64,000 bases of DNA from Bin87 sp026710825 (lineage in GTDB: Bacteria > Chloroflexota > Dehalococcoidia > Lucifugimonadales > UBA3495). Positions 59,334-64,000 of this stretch are shown one piece after another; position 1 is the first letter of the stretch, and each line of letters opens with the position of its first letter. The stretch spans positions 2,852,001 through 2,916,000 of the forward strand of contig OZ247427.1 of NCBI GenBank assembly GCA_965232815.1, in the 5' to 3' direction. The translations under genes were made by a program, and so were the position numbers. Under the pieces are notes generated by a model. The model was not told the origin of the DNA. It ran no database searches and saw nothing but the letters and a program-made list of their open reading frames with translations.

Positions 59334-62300
59334 TTCCGCAACTGGCGAGCTTCTAGCTGAACTGGCCAAACTACCACCAGCAGTAACCGAGGCCTACGAA
59401 GCCGTAGCCGACGCGATGGGCGAGTCCTTCAGCGACGAGGAAATGGCGTTGTGGGCGAAGGAAGGAGTCGCGATCGGCACTCAGACGGTGCGATCCTGGG
59501 AATCGGCTGTCGAGTACTACAAGGTTAGCCCCGAAGTTGCCCGCTCGCTGGCGTTCGCGTCGTTCATGCAGTGGGCGCGATGCGGCACCTACCTGTCGCA
59601 GGATTCTCCGACGCTGGCGGTTGCGTTCTTCAAGGCTAGCCCGACGATCGTAACCAACCTGCGACCGCAGTACATCCCACGCTGGGCCGGCCTGGGCCGC
59701 TCCCTTTACAAGGGGACCTGGAAGTCCAGCACGCTGGCGGCGCGGTTCTTTGAAGTCAGCCCCGACCTGGTACGGAACCTCCCGTTCTGGGACGTAGAGG
59801 TGTTCGCGTCGTTGATCGAAGCGCTGTCGTACAAGTCATACGACGTGGCGGCAGAGTGCCTGGTGCTGGGGAGAGACGTGCTGCCCGGGATGGGCCGGGA
59901 GCGGGAAGCGTTCCTGTCGATGTCGCGTGCGCTCACGGACACCAGTTGGCGCGAGGTCAAGGCGTGCCTGGAGATGGCTCCGAGGGCATTGCAGCACGTT
60001 GAGGAAGGACAGACCGGACGCTTCCTGAGGCTGGGCGAAAAGCTGGCCAAGATGGGGTTGAGGGATACCTCGCGGTTCCTCTATGACGGGGCGCAAGCGC
60101 TGTCGCATGTGTCGGCAGGATCCCAAGGGCACATCCTGGACCTTTGCGAGGGGTTGCTGGCGACATCGCCGGACGCAGTACCGCCTTTCCTCAAGAGCCT
60201 GGATCCGGTGTTGAACCGCATCACGCTGCCGCAACTGGACCAGTGGTATCAACAGGGCGTTGATCTGCTCAACGATAATCCCGAAAGCGGCATTGCGTTC
60301 TTCAAGATCGAATCGAACACATCGGAGGCGATGCTGGAAACCCTGTCGTCCAGCCTGGATCTGGAACGCGTCAAGGGAATCATGCGGCTGTACACACGGG
60401 CGCTATCCGGCACCAACATCGAAGTGATGAGCACCGAGGAGTTGGTGCGCCGACAGATCGGGTGGCTTGACCAGGACACCGCATCGACTGACGGGACCAA
60501 AGTGTACCTGCCGCCGATGATCGACCACTACAACGACAAGTCGCAGAACTTCGCTTGGTTCAAAGTGGTGGCAACGCATCAAGTGTCGCACCTGGAATTC
60601 GGCAGCTTTGCGTTCCAATTTGACCGAGAAGCCAACATATTCGAGGACCGCCGCATTCGAATGGAAGAGGCAACGCAGGCTCGGATGGAGGCGATTCGCA
60701 CCGCGGCGGCTGAGCACTTCCAACTCCAGGATGCCAGCGTTATCTCCGGGCCGGAGATGGAAGAAGGGCCGGGCGGAACGATGCGGGTCTTTACCGACAT
60801 CGGTCGCTTCCTCGCGCTGTTCGAGGACCGGCGGTTGGCGTTCGACCTGTTCAGCGTGCTTGAGGACTGCCGGCTGGACTACCGTATCAAGACGGATTAC
60901 CCGGGCATACGGCGACCGGCGCTGGACGTGCAGCGAGACGCTCTGACGCAGCGGCCACGGGTGGAAGACCTGCCGTTGCAAGAGGCGCTGATCGAGTTGC
61001 TGGTCCACATGAGCCTGGACCGGTTCCAAGGGCTTCCGGTGCCGCAGGAGTACCGGGACGAGGCCATCATGCTGGCGCGCATCATGCACCGGCTGCGGAC
61101 AATCCGGGCGTCGATTGAGGACACTTCGGAAGCCGCGCTGAGGGCCTACGAGATCATCTCCAAGTTGCAAAATGAGCAGCAACCGGAGGACGAGTATCAG
61201 CCTGAGGACTTGGACGACCCGGGCGAATTCTCCGAGGAGGAATACGAGGCGCTGCTGGACAAACTGCAAGCGCAGATGGACGAGCAGCAGGGCGAGCAGG
61301 GTGAGGGCGACCCATACGAGTCTCCCGAACCAGTCGAGTATCGGGGCGATTTCAAACCCGAGATGGTCCAACTGCTGACGAAACTCCAGATGGACCAGAG
61401 CCAAATGGGCGATGCCGAGCCCATGACGCAGGAGGAACTGGAGCAGTTGCTCCAGGACAGCGCGGAGCTGGAACTCGATGCCCAGGAAGGGGATATCGAT
61501 CAGAGCATGGCGATGTTTGCCCAGAACATCATGAAAGAGGCTGGCGTACCGCCGCCGTCGAATGATCCCGGGCGCGGGTATGGGCCGATCCTGCACGATG
61601 ACGACGCGGGCGGAGAGCTGGAAGCGCTGGAACCCAAGACGTTCGTGTACGACGAATGGGATTTCCGGGCCAACGACTACAAACCACGCTGGTGCATCGT
61701 CAAAGAAAAGATCCTCGACGAAGGCGACGCCAATTTCTACAACGACTCGTTGCGGAACTACGCGTCGCTGCTGGCGCACATCAAGCGGCAGTTCGAGTTG
61801 ATCATGCCGGAAACGTGGCGCAAGACGTATCGCCTGATCGACGGAGAGGACATCGACCTGAACTCGGCACTGGAGGCGTGGGCCGACCTGCGCATGAACG
61901 TGCCGCCGGACGAGAAAATCTACTGGCGCCGCAACCGCGTCGAGCGAGACGTGGCGGTGGTGTTCCTGCTGGACATGTCCGCATCCACGGCCGAGGCGAT
62001 TGACGAGGGGCGCCACTCGGTGGACGACCGGGACGCTCCCGACGATCCAGTCGAATACATGGTGTGGCTGCGCCGGCGCCGGGAAGGTCTGGTGCGCCGC
62101 CACTACAAGCGCATCATCGACCTGGAAAGGGAGAGCTGCGCGCTGCTGATCAACGCCCTGGAGTCCATCGGGGACACTTACGGGATCTACGGGTTCTCGG
62201 GGTATGGGCGCGAGAACGTCGAGTTCTACGTCATCAAGGACATTGATGAGCAGTTCAACGACAAGATCAAGCGACGCATCGACAAGGTGACGCCGCTGCA

Positions 62301-62640
62301 CGCGACGCGCATGGGATCAGCGATCCGGCACGCTATCACGAAACTGGAGAACCAGGACGCGGCGACCAAGATCATGTTCCTGATCAGCGACGGGCGCCCG
62401 CAGGATCGGGGATACAGTCGCGAGGGCGTTGAGAAGGAGTACGCGGTCCACGACACCCACCAGGCGCTGGTGGAGGCCAAGCGGAAGGAGATAGTTCCAT
62501 TCTGCCTGACCGTGGACAAGGCGGGGCACGACTACCTCAAGACGATGTGCGGCGACCTCAACTACGAGGTGCTGGATGACATCTGGGCGTTGCCCGAGAG
62601 GCTTCCGATGCTCTACCGGTCGCTGACGATGACACGGTAG
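59326..62640 (+). CDS. Large VWA-domain protein, CbbO/NorD-like
   Basis: An 1104-aa protein. A long helical N-terminal region (residues 1-390) contains repeated helical units (for example VARSLAFASFMQWARCGTYLS and AARFFEVSPDLVRNLPFWD). A middle region carries acidic Gln/Glu stretches (about 610-760). The C-terminal VWA domain starts DVAVVFLLDMSASTAEAID (MIDAS D-x-S-x-S) and ends with VLDDIWALPERLP. The start is TTG with GGAGG 9 nt upstream. As CbbO/NorD, it would recruit the AAA+ ATPase encoded two genes upstream to a client. Roughly 300 residues longer than typical CbbO. Confidence 0.87.
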   Translation: MTNSATGELLAELAKLPPAVTEAYEAVADAMGESFSDEEMALWAKEGVAIGTQTVRSWESAVEYYKVSPEVARSLAFASFMQWARCGTYLSQDSPTLAVAFFKASPTIVTNLRPQYIPRWAGLGRSLYKGTWKSSTLAARFFEVSPDLVRNLPFWDVEVFASLIEALSYKSYDVAAECLVLGRDVLPGMGREREAFLSMSRALTDTSWREVKACLEMAPRALQHVEEGQTGRFLRLGEKLAKMGLRDTSRFLYDGAQALSHVSAGSQGHILDLCEGLLATSPDAVPPFLKSLDPVLNRITLPQLDQWYQQGVDLLNDNPESGIAFFKIESNTSEAMLETLSSSLDLERVKGIMRLYTRALSGTNIEVMSTEELVRRQIGWLDQDTASTDGTKVYLPPMIDHYNDKSQNFAWFKVVATHQVSHLEFGSFAFQFDREANIFEDRRIRMEEATQARMEAIRTAAAEHFQLQDASVISGPEMEEGPGGTMRVFTDIGRFLALFEDRRLAFDLFSVLEDCRLDYRIKTDYPGIRRPALDVQRDALTQRPRVEDLPLQEALIELLVHMSLDRFQGLPVPQEYRDEAIMLARIMHRLRTIRASIEDTSEAALRAYEIISKLQNEQQPEDEYQPEDLDDPGEFSEEEYEALLDKLQAQMDEQQGEQGEGDPYESPEPVEYRGDFKPEMVQLLTKLQMDQSQMGDAEPMTQEELEQLLQDSAELELDAQEGDIDQSMAMFAQNIMKEAGVPPPSNDPGRGYGPILHDDDAGGELEALEPKTFVYDEWDFRANDYKPRWCIVKEKILDEGDANFYNDSLRNYASLLAHIKRQFELIMPETWRKTYRLIDGEDIDLNSALEAWADLRMNVPPDEKIYWRRNRVERDVAVVFLLDMSASTAEAIDEGRHSVDDRDAPDDPVEYMVWLRRRREGLVRRHYKRIIDLERESCALLINALESIGDTYGIYGFSGYGRENVEFYVIKDIDEQFNDKIKRRIDKVTPLHATRMGSAIRHAITKLENQDAATKIMFLISDGRPQDRGYSREGVEKEYAVHDTHQALVEAKRKEIVPFCLTVDKAGHDYLKTMCGDLNYEVLDDIWALPERLPMLYRSLTMTR

Positions 62641-62667
62641 GGAAAGCGCCAACACGGGAAAAGAATA

Positions 62668-62698
62668 GGGCGGGTCCGTCGGACCCGCCCTTATTTTT
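62668..62698. terminator. Terminator between the VWA gene and cinA
   Basis: GGGCGGGTCC (62668-62677) and GGACCCGCCC (62681-62690) with loop GTC, followed by TTATTTTT; lies between convergent genes. Confidence 0.8.
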
Positions 62699-62715
62699 CG
62701 ACCGATTGCCGCAAA

Positions 62716-63951
62716 TCAAGGCGCGACGGTGGTGATCAACTTCCGCAGTTCGGTGAGGGCGGTGTTGCACGAACGGCGCTTGATGACCAGGCGGCGCGGG
62801 GGCGTGCGCAAGGGGAATTCGTGGACGTCCTCGCCGTGAGATATGGCGATGTGGATGGTGCCGGGGCGATGGCCCTCGAACTCTCGCGGTCCGAGGACTC
62901 CGGTTACGCCGACGCCGAAGTCGGAGCCGGAGGTGGTCTGGGCCGCTAGGGCCATGGCGTTGGCGGTGGGTTGACTGACCACGCCGTTGGAGTCCAGGAC
63001 TTCAGATGGAACGCCGGCGGCTATGATCGCGTCTGCGGTGTAGGCCACGGCGCCGCCGCGATACCACTGATCGCTGTCGGTGGCCTCGGTGATCGTGTTG
63101 GCCAGGAATCCGCCGCTAACGGACTCGATGGTGGCGAGAGTCATGCCACGGGCGGTCAAGGCCGCGCCGACCGAGAGTTCCGGCGTTTCATCGTCGTATC
63201 CCCAGATGTAGGGCGCGAGTCGTTCGTGGATGGCGTTTTCGACGGGGGCGATCATTTCGCGGGCGGTGGCCTCGTCGTTGGCGCGGGCGATGATGCGCAG
63301 GTGGATGCCGTCAGCCTTTGAATAGATGCCGAGGTAGGGGTTCTCGAGACCGAAATACTCGGAGATGATTTCGTCGACCGACGCCTCGCCGAGACCGAGG
63401 GTCTTGATGTTGCGGGTGATGGTCACTTCGGAGTCGATGAGGGTCCGGAGTTTGGCGTCGATTTCATCGTTCCACATGGCGCGGTTTTCGCCGGGAGGGC
63501 CCGGCATGATGACGATGTGCTTGCCGTCCTTCTCCGACCACCAGCCCGGCGCAGTGCCGTTGCGGTTGGTGATGAACTCAGCCGAGGGGATCAGGTGAGC
63601 CTGCTTGACGTTGTGGCCGGGCATGTCCTGGCCACGATTGCGGAACCACTGGCGCAGGTTCTCCAGTTCTTCCTCCTGAACGGCGGGCGTTTCGTCGAGG
63701 GCTGCGGCAACGGCTTCGCGGGTGAGGTCATCCTGGGTAGGGCCCAAACCGCCCGTGGTGAAAATGATGTCGGAACGCTCCATGCCACGGCGGAAGGCCT
63801 CGGCGAGTTTGGGGAGGTCGTCGCCGATGATGCTGACCCATTGCAGTTGGATTCCCAGAGGAGGGAGGCGACCCGCGATCCAACTGGCGTTGGTGTCGGT
63901 GAGTTCGCCCATCAGAAGCTCGGTGCCGATAGATATGATTTCTGCGTTCAC
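62716..63951 (-). CDS. cinA: CinA family protein (NMN deamidase / molybdopterin-like fusion)
   Basis: A 411-aa CinA. The N-terminal MoCF domain has EIISIGTELLMGELTDTNASWIA and IIFTTGGLGPTQDDLTREAVA, plus IVIMPGPPGENRAMW. The C-terminal CinA domain has LSVGAALTARGMTLATIESVSGGFLANTIT, GGAVAYTADA and FGVGVTGVLGP. The domain removes pyrophosphate- or amide-linked damage products (NMN deamidation, ADP-ribose pyrophosphatase in relatives). The start is GTG with AAGGAGG upstream. Confidence 0.92.
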   Translation of the reverse strand: MNAEIISIGTELLMGELTDTNASWIAGRLPPLGIQLQWVSIIGDDLPKLAEAFRRGMERSDIIFTTGGLGPTQDDLTREAVAAALDETPAVQEEELENLRQWFRNRGQDMPGHNVKQAHLIPSAEFITNRNGTAPGWWSEKDGKHIVIMPGPPGENRAMWNDEIDAKLRTLIDSEVTITRNIKTLGLGEASVDEIISEYFGLENPYLGIYSKADGIHLRIIARANDEATAREMIAPVENAIHERLAPYIWGYDDETPELSVGAALTARGMTLATIESVSGGFLANTITEATDSDQWYRGGAVAYTADAIIAAGVPSEVLDSNGVVSQPTANAMALAAQTTSGSDFGVGVTGVLGPREFEGHRPGTIHIAISHGEDVHEFPLRTPPRRLVIKRRSCNTALTELRKLITTVAP

Positions 63952-64000
63952 AACAGCCTCCTTGTGGGCAACTCACGGGCAATCGTAGGGTCGGCTGACC
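63948..64000 (-). CDS. C-terminal end of an upstream gene (partial)
   Basis: On the minus strand an open frame enters the window and stops at TGA 63950-63948, overlapping the cinA GTG as GTGA, the pattern of a coupled upstream gene. Only 16 residues (…ARELPTRRLL) are visible, so it cannot be identified. Confidence 0.35.
   Translation of the reverse strand, partial: SADPTIARELPTRRLL

Overview
The window is about 64 kb of GC-rich bacterial chromosome with tightly packed, housekeeping-rich gene content. Gene content suggests Chloroflexota, most likely a SAR202/Dehalococcoidia-like lineage, although this rests on recognition of families and not on a marker tree. The pointers are an F420-type PPOX protein, a luciferase-like (LLM) oxidoreductase, an S-(hydroxymethyl)mycothiol-dehydrogenase-like enzyme, several dispersed palindromes, frequent TTG/GTG starts and at least one apparently leaderless start. 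No phage, insertion sequence, CRISPR array, rRNA or tRNA gene was seen.

Layout. 1-3.1 kb: a beta-propeller fragment and a DUF1501/DUF1800 pair. 3.4-17.7 kb: mostly + strand genes for leucine synthesis (leuB), a CaCA antiporter, two tandem small zinc-ribbon proteins, enoyl-CoA hydratase, metF, acpS, NAD(P)HX repair, an F420/PPOX protein, a TPP enzyme, radC and a cupin. 17.7-20.6 kb: a siroheme-dependent sulfite/nitrite reductase followed by hemD, preceded by a cysteine-rich leader peptide and a terminator. 20.6-24.4 kb: pstC-pstA-pstB-phoU without pstS, with an FN3-like domain inserted in PstC. 24.6-34 kb: accessory metabolism (LLM oxidoreductase, HAD hydrolase, zinc dehydrogenase, nucleoside hydrolase, peroxiredoxin, GPH-type transporter) with repeat-filled gaps. 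34.2-37.9 kb: a DUF255 thioredoxin-domain protein divergent from two tandem thioredoxin-like lipoproteins, each with an in-frame TGA at the first position of the CxxC motif. 38.4-48 kb: thrS, prfB with its programmed frameshift, and a dcd-ribD-ribE-ribB-ribBA operon. 48.8-53 kb: selA, a hydrolase-fold protein, an endonuclease Q homologue and a GNAT acetyltransferase. 53-57 kb: an oligopeptide-type ABC importer. 57.2-62.6 kb: coaE, a CbbQ/NorQ-like AAA+ ATPase, a CoA-pyrophosphatase-like NUDIX protein and a CbbO/NorD-like VWA protein. 62.7 kb to the end: cinA.

The strongest unusual observations are two. First, the tandem UxxC thioredoxin-like proteins: both open frames continue past the TGA, and they share a 23-nt segment just after it with only one difference despite otherwise diverged sequences. 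selA, the selenocysteine synthase gene, lies 11 kb away. Second, the sulfite/nitrite reductase has a consensus promoter, an apparently leaderless 24-codon ORF with four Cys codons, and a strong terminator whose 5' arm can alternatively pair with the end of that ORF. This is the layout expected of cysteine-responsive ribosome-mediated attenuation. Also notable: all three alpha/beta-hydrolase-fold proteins here lack the usual nucleophilic serine (Thr, Ala and Glu instead).
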